Program-made: the position numbers and the translations under genes | The notes under the pieces: model-generated | The model's database searches: none | Told to the model about the DNA's origin: nothing | What the model saw: only the letters and a program-made list of their open reading frames with translations | Assembly (NCBI GenBank): GCA_964354145.1 | Contig: CAYGXX010000018.1 | Coordinates: 1 to 13,203, forward strand | Source of the DNA: UBA10110 sp964354145 | GTDB taxonomy: Bacteria > Patescibacteriota > Kazan-3B-28 > UBA10110 | Length of the DNA stretch: 13,203 bases | Direction: 5' to 3' | Shown here: positions 1-6,192 of the stretch, one piece after another | How positions within the stretch are numbered: the first letter of the stretch is position 1 | How the letters are laid out: each line of letters starts with the position of its first letter

Positions 1-1
1 G

Positions 2-454
2 GAGCTAGTTTATGGACTAAAATATTATCGGGTGAGGCCGGTGGTTAATGTGTTGGGGGGGTGGCTGGCAGAGGTAGCCAGCCGGTTTTGTCGGGGGGTT
101 GACTTGATTGTCGTCCCAGTACCCCTACATCGCAACCGTCTGTGGGAGAGGGGATTTAACCAAGCTCAGTCTTTAGCTGAGATAGTGGCTGAGCGGACAG
201 ATTGGCCGCTAGTTAAAGCATTGGTGCGCCGAAGATTTACCAAACCTCAATTTGGTTTAAGCAGGAGAGAGCGGCGGGGGAATATCCAGGGCGTGTTCGC
301 TGTTTCCGCCCATCAAAAACCAATTTTGCTGGGCAAAACAGTATTATTGATAGACGATATTGTAACCACCGGTGCGACTATTAATGAATGTGCCAAAGTT
401 CTTAAACAAAACGGCGCCCGGGAAGTCTGGGGCTTAATTTTGGCTAAAGCCTAG
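2..454 (+). CDS. comF: ComF-family phosphoribosyltransferase, 5'-truncated by the window edge
   Basis: This is the C-terminal part of a ComF/ComFC-type protein, a PRTase-fold family linked to DNA uptake (competence) whose exact biochemical role is poorly defined. The PRPP-binding loop is clear near the C-terminus: a hydrophobic strand, then IDDIVTTGAT. Upstream sits the family's ERGFNQAQSLA motif. The frame stays open to the left edge, and the codons before the GTG at 32 read ELVYGLKYYR, which resembles the conserved L-K-Y segment that precedes this region in ComF proteins. GTG32 is therefore probably internal and the true start lies outside the window, so the N-terminal zinc-ribbon part usual for the family cannot be assessed. 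The stop TAG overlaps the stop of convergent trpS by 4 nt. Family assignment is strong; a competence role in this organism is inference. Confidence 0.88.
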   Translation, partial: ELVYGLKYYRVRPVVNVLGGWLAEVASRFCRGVDLIVVPVPLHRNRLWERGFNQAQSLAEIVAERTDWPLVKALVRRRFTKPQFGLSRRERRGNIQGVFAVSAHQKPILLGKTVLLIDDIVTTGATINECAKVLKQNGAREVWGLILAKA

Positions 455-1437
455 ATGCCGAGACCCATAGTTTGCTGCAGGGCGGTAATTTTTTTGTTGG
501 CAACTTTCTTGGCTTTTTTAGCGCCCGCTATAAGGATATTTTTGATATTTTCAGGGTCTTGTTTTGCTTGCAACAATTGAGATTGGAATGCCATAAGGAA
601 CTGTGCCACAGCTTCTGCCAAGTCACTTTTGAATTCGCCATAACCCTTATTTTGATATTTAGTTTCCAAATCTGCTATCGTTAGTTCATTCAGTAGGGAA
701 TAGATGGTGAGTAAATTAGAAATTGCTGGCTTGTTGGTAGGATCAAATTTAATTTCCGAGCCCGAATCGGTAACGGCCCGCATGATTTTATCTCGTGCTA
801 CCTCTGGGGTATCAGTCAAGGCAATATAATTATTGGGACTAGCCGCTGATTTACTCATTTTCATCATGGGATCATCCAAGCCCATAATCCGAGCGCCGAA
901 TTTAGGGAGTAGTGGCTCGGGCACTGCAAAAGTTTCGCCAAATCTATTGTTAAACCGAATTGCCAGATCACGGGCCAGCTCCACGTGTTGTTTTTGATCC
1001 TCCCCCACAGGAACTAAATTAGTGTCATATAACAATATATCGGCTGCCATCAATACGGGGTAATCGAATAACCCCACGGATACATTAGGTTTACTTTCTT
1101 GTTTTTCTTTGAATTGAGTCATGCGCATCAGTTCGCCCATGGAGGCAATCGTATTCAGCAGCCAAGTCCCTTCGCTGTGGGCAGGCACTTGAGATTGCAC
1201 GAACAAAACAGTTTTCTTAGGGTTTAATCCTGCTGCCAGATAAACTGCAGCTGTGTCTAGGATTTGCTGATGTAGTTTTGCTGAATCCTGCGGTACGGTG
1301 ATGGCATGTAAATCAACAATACAGAAATAGCATTTATGCTTATTCTGCAGGTTAATCCATTGTTTAATGGCGCCGAAATAATTGCCTAAATGGAGGATAC
1401 CTGTGGGTTGGATGCCACTAAAAACTACTTTCTTCAT
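451..1437 (-). CDS. trpS: Tryptophanyl-tRNA synthetase
   Basis: Class Ic aminoacyl-tRNA synthetase that charges tRNA-Trp with tryptophan using ATP in the cytoplasm. The 328-residue length is normal for bacterial TrpRS. The HIGH-type motif is PTGILHLGNY at residues 11-20 (H16-L-G-N19). The second ATP-binding signature KMSKS is exact at 193-197, and the segment around 142-158 (VPVGEDQKQHVELARDLA) is the usual TrpRS Rossmann-core sequence. The protein looks complete, with the ordinary Gly-Leu-rich C-terminus. The ATG at 1437 gives the expected N-terminus; no Shine-Dalgarno is evident upstream on the minus strand. It is convergent with comF, with stops sharing CTAG, and divergent from the nucleotidyltransferase-like gene across 73 bp. 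No T-box leader is visible, as the intergenic space is too short. Confidence 0.97.
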   Translation of the reverse strand: MKKVVFSGIQPTGILHLGNYFGAIKQWINLQNKHKCYFCIVDLHAITVPQDSAKLHQQILDTAAVYLAAGLNPKKTVLFVQSQVPAHSEGTWLLNTIASMGELMRMTQFKEKQESKPNVSVGLFDYPVLMAADILLYDTNLVPVGEDQKQHVELARDLAIRFNNRFGETFAVPEPLLPKFGARIMGLDDPMMKMSKSAASPNNYIALTDTPEVARDKIMRAVTDSGSEIKFDPTNKPAISNLLTIYSLLNELTIADLETKYQNKGYGEFKSDLAEAVAQFLMAFQSQLLQAKQDPENIKNILIAGAKKAKKVANKKITALQQTMGLGI

Positions 1438-1486
1438 ATAAGACTAAAGTAACATAGTTTAAGGAGAGCGGTAAGCCGCAGTAAGG

Positions 1487-1492
1487 TATACT
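1487..1492 (+). promoter_or_regulatory. Candidate -10 element for the 1511-4218 operon
   Basis: TATACT matches the sigma-70 -10 consensus at 5 of 6 positions and would place transcription start near 1499, about 12 nt before the ATG at 1511. No -35 is convincing at 17-18 nt spacing (GAGAGC/GGAGAG), so the call rests on the -10 alone. An AGAAGG at 1493-1498 is a weak, distant Shine-Dalgarno. Confidence 0.35.
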
Positions 1493-1510
1493 AGAAGGTA
1501 ATCGCATGAG

Positions 1511-2428
1511 ATGAAAGCTAGCCAAATCATAAGAAAATCAGTCCTAGTGCCAATAATCTTCTTTAGCTGGTTTAGATTTCCCCTGACCCTCAGGGAGCTG
1601 CGGCGGTATGTTTGGCGACGGGAATTAACTGAAGAGGAGGTTAAAAGTATTGTTAAGGGGTTGCCCAACGTTAGTTTAGTGGGTGATATAGTTTGGCGGA
1701 ACGATTTGTCGATTGGGGAGCGCTTGGGGCGGATAGATTTAGCAGACCAACTTTGGCATAAGGTGGAGTGCTGGCGCTGGCTGTTTTCCAATGTGCCATT
1801 TCTGTCGCAAGTCTACGTTACCAATACCTTGGCTTATAATAATGCCCACTCCAATAGCGATATAGATTTATTAGTAGTCGCCCAACCAGGTAGGTTGTGG
1901 ACCACCCGGGCTTGGCTAGTGGTCTGGATGAATTTATTTAAATTGCGTGTTCGCAGCACACGTCGCTGGGGGAAATTCTCGCCTGAATTTTTTCTTAGCA
2001 CCCAAGGACTAGATATTAGTAAACTGGCCATTGAGAACGATTACTATCTAGCTTACTGGTTAGCCGATTTGGTGCCGATCTGGCCTGATGGCGAACATCG
2101 ATCACTCCGCCAAGCCAATCAATGGGTGAAGGCATCTTTGCCGGTAGCCTGGCGAAGTCCAAGAATTAGACGGTTAAAGTATCTGAAACCATCAATATTC
2201 CGAGGGGTACTAGAAAGAATCTTAGGAGGTAAATGGGGGAATCAGTTCGAGGAATGGGCTTACACTAAACAGCGGCGCATTATTGATAAAAATCTTCGCA
2301 AATTCGGGGTTAATCCTAGTGTGGTATATAACCGAGATATAATTAAACTGCATTTTAATGACCGGCGGGCGCAAGTGCGCGATGCCGTTGAACAGGCGCT
2401 GGATGACCTTTTGGCAAAAACTAAATAA
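1511..2428 (+). CDS. HTH plus nucleotidyltransferase-like protein (MNT/pol-beta superfamily), motif degenerate
   Basis: A 305-residue soluble protein. Residues about 10-75 look like a winged-helix domain (FPLTLRELRRYVW, then a helix and a beta-wing-like stretch). Residues about 100-125 carry a nucleotidyltransferase core: VYVTNTLAYNNAHSNSDIDLLVV with D117-x-D119. The usual Gly-Ser of the NTase loop is Asn-Thr here (N105-T106). I cannot assign the third carboxylate; the following strand is FSPEFFLSTQ. The middle part (YYLAYWLADLVPIWP then ANQWV, about 169-207) matches my memory of a recurrent CPR family of unknown function. The C-terminus is basic and helical. It is first in an operon, and the O-antigen-ligase-like gene overlaps its end. 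Possible roles are nucleotidyl transfer for surface-polymer synthesis or non-catalytic nucleotide binding; neither is shown. Confidence 0.7.
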   Translation: MKASQIIRKSVLVPIIFFSWFRFPLTLRELRRYVWRRELTEEEVKSIVKGLPNVSLVGDIVWRNDLSIGERLGRIDLADQLWHKVECWRWLFSNVPFLSQVYVTNTLAYNNAHSNSDIDLLVVAQPGRLWTTRAWLVVWMNLFKLRVRSTRRWGKFSPEFFLSTQGLDISKLAIENDYYLAYWLADLVPIWPDGEHRSLRQANQWVKASLPVAWRSPRIRRLKYLKPSIFRGVLERILGGKWGNQFEEWAYTKQRRIIDKNLRKFGVNPSVVYNRDIIKLHFNDRRAQVRDAVEQALDDLLAKTK

Positions 2429-3806
2429 AGCCCTTTTATGGTTAGCCATATTTGTTTTGCCCTGGCAGTTCCGGCATACATTGTTGTGGGCAGAACATCA
2501 GGGCCAATTTTTTGAGTATGCCTCCATTAGCATTTATTTATCGGATGTCTTGATCATCCTGGTCTTATTGACGTGGTTATTAACCGGGAGCAAATCAAGA
2601 CCAAAAACTGGACCCGCTATCATTTTCTGGCCGCTGACCTTGTTGATAGTTTGGCTGTGGGCATCCGTCTGGTATAGCCAGGCTACCACTGGTAACTGGT
2701 TAGTGGGGGTCAATAATGCTGCTCACTTCTCGCTTTTTTACTTGTTCTATATATATTTGGTAAGCGCGGTGAGCGCCTTATCGGATATTGTAGTGCCTTT
2801 AGTCTGGGGATGTGGGTTGCAAGCCATGGTAGCTATTGGCCAATATCTCGCTAATCATTCTCTTGGCCTTAAATATCTAGGAGAGTCTCCCTTGAACCCC
2901 CTGGAGTTGGGGATCCCGGTGGTGATAATCAATGGGGCGAGGCATCTTAGGGCACATGGCACATTGCCTCATGCTAATATCTTAGGGGGTTATTTGGCAG
3001 TGGTTCTGCCTTGGGTAATATTAGCTTACGCTACCGCGCGGGCAGTTTGGCTGAGATGGGCTTATTGGATTATTTTGGGCTTGGGAGTGGTAGCTTTGTT
3101 ATTTAGTTTTTCTCGGGCTGCTTGGTTGGCTTTCGGGGTAGTATTGATTTTGGGAATAATCTGGCGATTTTATGGTTGGAAGCAATTTCACGGGTGGGGT
3201 CTGGTTTTAATTGGAATGATTCTGATTGTAGTTTTGAGCCAATACTCGGCTATTATGTCCCGGTTCAATACGGAGGCTAGCACCATTGAGAAAGAATCCG
3301 TGGTTTCCCGGCTTGATCAGTTGAACCAATTCAAATCAGTTTATTACCAGTATCCTTTAACCGGCGTGGGGGTGGGTCAATACCCCTTGTATTTGGAAAA
3401 ACGGGATATCAGCGAGGTGGGTTGGCATTATGACGCTAATCTGCCGGGTTGGGCGTATAATTTGAGCCATCAAGTTTGGGATTATCAGCCGGTGCACAAT
3501 ATATTTTTACTAGTATTGGCAGAGGTCGGTTGGATAGGGGAGATATTATTTATTTTATTGCTGCTAGGCGTTCTCTGGACTGGCGGACACCTATTAAGAG
3601 CGCAAAGAAGTCTGCTAAATTTTACGGCTTTTAGCTCTGTAGTAGCAGTTATTTTATTGGGTTTGTTTGATCATTACCTTTGGACTTTACAACAAGGGCG
3701 ACTTATACTATTTTTGACTATTAGTGTAGTAGCTATTTTGTATCAAAATAGACTAAACGAGTTATTAAGCCATGGAAGAACCTCTAACGAATCCTTTCCC
3801 ATCTGA
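2403..3806 (+). CDS. O-antigen ligase/polymerase-like membrane protein (Wzy/WaaL superfamily)
   Basis: A polytopic membrane protein of 467 residues with roughly ten to twelve hydrophobic segments. Three family signatures are visible: RAHGTLPHANILGGYL at about 183-198, SFSRAAWLAF in a transmembrane segment, and the large-loop motif QYPLTGVGVGQYPLY followed by VHNIFLLVLAEVGWIGE. H365 is a candidate catalytic loop histidine. The family polymerizes or transfers lipid-linked glycans outside the cytoplasmic membrane. The exact reaction (O-antigen ligation, polysaccharide polymerization or protein glycosylation) cannot be read from sequence. I chose ATG 2403 because it gives a short normal N-terminus before the first helix and a 26-nt overlap with the upstream gene. 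ATG 2358 would add 15 hydrophilic residues and a 71-nt overlap. No clear SD is present, so translational coupling is likely. Confidence 0.85.
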   Translation: MTFWQKLNKALLWLAIFVLPWQFRHTLLWAEHQGQFFEYASISIYLSDVLIILVLLTWLLTGSKSRPKTGPAIIFWPLTLLIVWLWASVWYSQATTGNWLVGVNNAAHFSLFYLFYIYLVSAVSALSDIVVPLVWGCGLQAMVAIGQYLANHSLGLKYLGESPLNPLELGIPVVIINGARHLRAHGTLPHANILGGYLAVVLPWVILAYATARAVWLRWAYWIILGLGVVALLFSFSRAAWLAFGVVLILGIIWRFYGWKQFHGWGLVLIGMILIVVLSQYSAIMSRFNTEASTIEKESVVSRLDQLNQFKSVYYQYPLTGVGVGQYPLYLEKRDISEVGWHYDANLPGWAYNLSHQVWDYQPVHNIFLLVLAEVGWIGEILFILLLLGVLWTGGHLLRAQRSLLNFTAFSSVVAVILLGLFDHYLWTLQQGRLILFLTISVVAILYQNRLNELLSHGRTSNESFPI

Positions 3807-4218
3807 GCCAGAGGAATTACCGAGGGAGCCCTCGGCCCCGATCAATGAAACGCCGGTTACCCCCTCGCCGAAACCTTTGGAGGTAGATATCAAAGTATTC
3901 GCCGCGCTAAGTTATCTGTCGGCTTTATTTGTCATCCCCTGGGTAGTGAAAAAGGATCATCCTTTTGTGAATTTCCATATTAAGCGGGGGATGGTCTTAT
4001 TTGGGGCGGAATTAGTAGCTTGGTTTGTCCTCTGGCTGATTGAATCATTTTTAGTCACCTTGTTTGCCACGCATGTTACTTGGGTGATAGTTTGGTTATA
4101 CAAAATAGTCTGGTTACTGTTTGCAGTGGTCAGTTTAGCGGGCGTTTACTGGGCAATGACCGGCAAAGAAAAGTCTCTGCCATGGGTAGAGGTATTTGCT
4201 AAGAACATTAAACTCTAG
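3772..4218 (+). CDS. DUF4870/Tic20-like small membrane protein
   Basis: 148 residues. Residues 1-38 are Pro/Glu-rich and probably disordered. From about residue 42 there are three to four hydrophobic segments in the DUF4870/Tic20-like pattern: AALSYLSALFVIPWVV, then charged KKDHPFVNFHIKRG, then long helices to about 135. The short linker with Phe-His and a basic residue between the first two helices is the most typical part. Function of the family is unknown; it is an integral membrane protein. The ATG lies 35 nt inside the end of the O-antigen-ligase-like gene in another frame, with no SD, so it is probably translated by coupling as the last gene of the operon. The Tic20 resemblance should not be read as protein import. 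Confidence 0.75.
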   Translation: MEEPLTNPFPSEPEELPREPSAPINETPVTPSPKPLEVDIKVFAALSYLSALFVIPWVVKKDHPFVNFHIKRGMVLFGAELVAWFVLWLIESFLVTLFATHVTWVIVWLYKIVWLLFAVVSLAGVYWAMTGKEKSLPWVEVFAKNIKL

Positions 4219-4266
4219 ATCCTTATCTTTTTTTGTTACTCTTACAGAGTACTCAGAATTTTTCTT

Positions 4267-4288
4267 GCTACTTTTCTAGAAAAGTAGC
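4267..4288. repeat. 22-bp perfect palindrome
   Basis: The half-site GCTACTTTTCT is followed immediately by its exact reverse complement AGAAAAGTAGC, with XbaI-like TCTAGA at the centre. As RNA it could form an 8-bp stem with a 6-nt loop on either strand. No T-tract follows on either strand, so a standard Rho-independent terminator is not supported. It sits 49 bp after the stop of the DUF4870-like gene and 8 bp before the foldback element, so it may mark the left boundary of the repeat region. Confidence 0.75.
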
Positions 4289-4295
4289 CAAAAGT

Positions 4296-4439
4296 CCCAG
4301 CCCGTCACTCTCGCTGGGCATCAACATAAAATTCCCTTACTGCTTTCGCCAAACTCACATTCCTTAAAGGAATGCTCGAACAGTTGGCTTCGCAACGGGA
4401 ATTTTCTGGATGCCAGACGCTCGGGTTCCAAGGGCTGGG
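4296..4439. repeat. Nested imperfect inverted repeat (foldback, cruciform-like element)
   Basis: Five pairs of complementary arms lie in register around one centre. They are CCCAGCCC 4296-4303 with GGGCTGGG 4432-4439, GGCATC 4317-4322 with GATGCC 4409-4414, AAAATTCCC 4328-4336 with GGGAATTTT 4397-4405, GCCAAACT 4348-4355 with AGTTGGC 4382-4388 (one bulge), and the central hairpin CATTCCTT 4358-4365 with AAGGAATG 4367-4374. The whole 144 bp can fold as one branched or interrupted hairpin. It carries no ORF of note and resembles non-coding dispersed foldback or MITE-like sequence, or a structured RNA. Whether it occurs elsewhere in the genome cannot be seen from one window. Confidence 0.7.
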
Positions 4440-4601
4440 TTGGGGACAAAGACGATCAACCTCCAATGGCCAGCATGGGAAGCTACGACATCTCTTCTCC
4501 AATGCCCGGATTAGAAACAGAGGCTCGAGTTCCAAGGGCTGGAGCTAAGAAGCAGAACGCTAAAACTCCAATGGCGGGTTAGAGTAGAGCTCAATGACTT
4601 C
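4426..4601. repeat. Degenerate array of five units, period about 35 nt
   Basis: The motif YTCCAAKGSC plus a few more bases recurs at 4426 (TTCCAAGGGCTGG), 4461 (CTCCAATGGCCAG), 4497 (CTCCAATGCCCGG), 4530 (TTCCAAGGGCTGG) and 4566 (CTCCAATGGCGGG). The start-to-start spacings are 35, 36, 33 and 36. Units 1 and 4 are nearly identical over 20 bp (4419-4438 versus 4523-4542, one mismatch), giving a longer repeat of about 104 bp. The remainder of each unit is only loosely similar. The last unit lies inside the 3' end of the beta-CASP gene and includes the codons for its final Pro-Pro-Leu-Glu-Phe. The spacers are too similar in length and too short to be CRISPR spacers. Confidence 0.55.
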
Positions 4602-5936
4602 TTGGAGTTGTGGCTGACGAGCTGGTAGTTTAAGTTGTTGGCTGATTTTGGTAGTCAAGATTTGCCGTGAATCGTCATCGCCATGGGTTACCAGTACCGT
4701 AGGGCTGGTTTGAAATCCTTTTAGCCAATTGAGCAAGCCGTTTTGATCGGCGTGTGCAGAGAACGACTCAATACCAATTACCTTAGCGCGAATGTTGGCG
4801 TATTCATCGTAAAGCCGGATATGTTTAGCACCATCTAGGATTTTGCGTCCGGGTGTACCCAGGACTTGGTAGCCAGTGAAGATAATCTGGTTATCCGGGT
4901 TGCTAGCGTGATGCACAATATGATAAGGTACCCGGCCAGCATCAACCATGCCGGAACCAGCGATGATAACGGCAGCGCTCTGGAGCGTATTTAATTTTTT
5001 AGATTCCTCTCGCGTGGAGATTAATCTAAAATTAGGGAAGTCGAACAGGTCAGGATCGGTTTTGAGATAAGTCTGAAAATCTTGATCAAATAAGTCAGTG
5101 TATCTTTTGTAAATCTCCGTGATCTCGGCGGCGAGGGGGCTATCCAAAATAACGGGGATATCCGGGAATTTACCCTGATTTCTTAGGAGATTAAATGTGT
5201 AAAGCAAATCTTGAGTGCGCTCCAAAGCAAAGGCGGGGATAATGATCTGGGCATGGTGTTTTTGCGCAAAGATAGCCGCGTTTTGTAAATCTTCTTCTCG
5301 TGAAAGTAAGGGGGAGTGTAGGCGATCCCCATAAGTTGATTCGCAAATCACATAATTGGCTTCTTTAATAATGGTCGGGTCGCATAGGATGGGCACGGGG
5401 CTATTGCCGAGGTCACCCGAAAAAACTACTTTAGTGTCGTCCAGCCAAACTTCTACTAAAGCGGAGCCTAAAATGTGGCCAGCATCCTGCAAATGGATTC
5501 TAATCTGAGAATTAATTTTGAGTTCAGCTTGGTAATCCAGCTTATGGAAGAGTTGAATGGCGCCCATAGCATCCTGGCGGTTAAATAATTTTTCAATTTG
5601 GTCTGGCTGCACACCATGTTCCTGGATTTGAGCGGCATCTGTTAGGATAGCCTTGGCTAGGTCGGCAGTCGCCGGGGTGCAGTAGATTTTTCCCCGGAAA
5701 CCCTCCCGGTAGAGCTTGGGAATGCGCCCACAGTGATCGAGGTGAGCATGAGTAAGGATCATAAAACCTATTTCTTGGGGGTTGAAAGCAAAAGGTTCGT
5801 AATTGCGTTGCTTGTCGGCTTGATCACCCTGAAATAGTCCGCAATCCACCAAAAATTTGGTCTGACCATGAGTAATTAAATAATTGGAGCCGGTAACCAT
5901 GCCGCAGGCTCCCAAGAATTGGATGGAGGTATTCAT
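4560..5936 (-). CDS. Beta-CASP metallo-beta-lactamase RNase (CPSF73/YSH1-like)
   Basis: 458 residues, complete. The metallo-beta-lactamase zinc ligands are visible: THAHLDH at 62-68, H154 in DAGHILGS and D175 in SGDLGN. The beta-CASP part follows: motif A acid E199 in ESTYGD, a His pair near 342-343 (HIVHHAS) before FTGYQVLGTPGR as motif B, and motif C H395 in SAHAD. VTHGD closes the fold near 418. Known members are zinc-dependent endo- or 5'-3' exoribonucleases acting in RNA processing and decay. No KH domain is present, so it is the bacterial short type. The ATG at 5936 is nearly at the predicted transcription start, so the mRNA may be leaderless. The last five codons overlap a repeat unit. 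The precise RNA substrate is unknown. Confidence 0.93.
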   Translation of the reverse strand: MNTSIQFLGACGMVTGSNYLITHGQTKFLVDCGLFQGDQADKQRNYEPFAFNPQEIGFMILTHAHLDHCGRIPKLYREGFRGKIYCTPATADLAKAILTDAAQIQEHGVQPDQIEKLFNRQDAMGAIQLFHKLDYQAELKINSQIRIHLQDAGHILGSALVEVWLDDTKVVFSGDLGNSPVPILCDPTIIKEANYVICESTYGDRLHSPLLSREEDLQNAAIFAQKHHAQIIIPAFALERTQDLLYTFNLLRNQGKFPDIPVILDSPLAAEITEIYKRYTDLFDQDFQTYLKTDPDLFDFPNFRLISTREESKKLNTLQSAAVIIAGSGMVDAGRVPYHIVHHASNPDNQIIFTGYQVLGTPGRKILDGAKHIRLYDEYANIRAKVIGIESFSAHADQNGLLNWLKGFQTSPTVLVTHGDDDSRQILTTKISQQLKLPARQPQLQEVIELYSNPPLEF

Positions 5937-5942
5937 AACCTA

Positions 5943-5972
5943 AGTATAGCTTGATAAGATAGAGGTTGTCAG
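5943..5972 (-). promoter_or_regulatory. Sigma-70-type promoter for the beta-CASP RNase gene
   Basis: Read on the minus strand, CTGACA (5972-5967) is followed by an 18-nt spacer and TATACT (5948-5943); each hexamer matches consensus at 5 of 6. The expected start is at or within a base or two of the ATG at 5936, which predicts a leaderless or nearly leaderless transcript. It physically overlaps the tRNA-Ala promoter on the other strand. Confidence 0.6.
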
Positions 5973-5979
5973 CTATGCT
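5951..5979 (+). promoter_or_regulatory. Sigma-70-type promoter for tRNA-Ala
   Basis: TTGATA (5951-5956, 5/6 to consensus), a 17-nt spacer and TATGCT (5974-5979, 4/6). Transcription would start near 5986, six bases before the mature tRNA. The stretch after the -10 (ATGGGGCGAG) is G-rich, like the discriminators of stable-RNA promoters that respond to growth rate; that regulatory reading is inference. Confidence 0.55.
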
Positions 5980-5991
5980 ATGGGGCGAGAC

Positions 5992-6068
5992 GGGGATATA
6001 GCTCAGTTGGTTAGAGCGCTTGCATGGCATGCAAGAGGTCGTGGGTTCGAATCCCACTATCTCCACCA
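5992..6068 (+). tRNA. tRNA-Ala, anticodon GGC
   Basis: A full cloverleaf of 77 nt with encoded CCA. The acceptor stem GGGGATA pairs with TATCTCC and includes a G3:U70 wobble, the alanine identity element. The D arm is GCTC/GAGC (6001-6017). The anticodon stem is CTTGC/GCAAG with loop ATGGCAT, giving anticodon GGC for GCC and GCU codons. The T arm is GTGGG-TTCGAAT-CCCAC (6041-6057). The discriminator base is A, followed by CCA at 6066-6068. No strong terminator follows, so processing from a longer transcript that runs toward leuS is possible. Confidence 0.98.
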
Positions 6069-6094
6069 TCTCGGCTTAGCCTAAATCGGGTTTG

Positions 6095-6103
6095 TGTTAA
6101 AAT
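6095..6103 (+). promoter_or_regulatory. Candidate extended -10 promoter for leuS
   Basis: TGT followed by TAAAAT (5/6 to the -10 consensus, with the TG of an extended -10). Start would fall near 6110, giving a leader of about 80 nt. No good -35 is seen. A second possibility is TATATT at 6175-6180, which would give a very short leader. dnaE has the closely similar TGTTAGAAT. Confidence 0.35.
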
Positions 6104-6153
6104 TAAACTGCTCCTATGGGGGTTTAGTCGATAATGTTTACATTGCATTGTCG

Positions 6154-6171
6154 TTCTGGTCTCATCCAGAA
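6154..6171 (+). other. Small stem-loop in the leuS leader
   Basis: TTCTGG and CCAGAA form a 6-bp stem with a 6-nt loop (TCTCAT), ending 21 nt before the leuS ATG. It has no following T-run of terminator type, and no T-box or leucine-codon leader peptide accompanies it. Function is unknown and it may be chance. Confidence 0.3.
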
Positions 6172-6192
6172 TCATATATTTTATAGCTAATA

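Larger units (their letters stand above)
4219..4559. other. 341-bp convergent intergenic region without a gene
   Basis: This gap separates the end of the DUF4870-like gene (+) from the end of the beta-CASP nuclease gene (-). I see no credible coding sequence; an open frame on the minus strand (4305-4535) is Cys/Pro/Ser-rich, matches nothing I know and overlies repeats. Its content is structural: a small stem-loop near 4235 (TACTCT-TAC-AGAGTA), a perfect palindrome at 4267-4288, a nested foldback at 4296-4439 and a degenerate array from 4426 running into the nuclease gene. Some of this probably serves as a two-way transcription end point, but no canonical stem followed by a T-run is present on either strand. 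Confidence 0.8.

Noticed and set aside
32..34. GTG 32 as the start of the ComF-type gene
   Set aside because: The frame is open to the left edge and the upstream codons (ELVYGLKYYR) look like the conserved region of the family, so the gene continues outside the window.
3804..3806. TGA recoded as glycine (code 25 of some CPR lineages)
   Set aside because: TGA ends the O-antigen-ligase-like frame just where the next gene overlaps, and no conserved domain in the window needs TGA as a sense codon.
4305..4535. Minus-strand open frame of 76 codons in the convergent gap
   Set aside because: It lies on the foldback and array, has atypical composition and no recognisable domain; the repeats explain the sequence.
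4426..4601. CRISPR-like spacing of about 35 nt
   Set aside because: The repeated part is short and variable, the intervening parts are partly alike, and no cas gene is present.
5824..6069. Minus-strand open frame across tRNA-Ala
   Set aside because: It overlaps the tRNA and the N-terminal coding part of the nuclease gene in another frame; a shadow of these.
6069..6192. T-box or amino-acid leader controlling leuS
   Set aside because: The leader is only 124 bp, lacks a T-box-type sequence, a leucine-rich leader peptide and a terminator; only a small 6-bp stem is seen.
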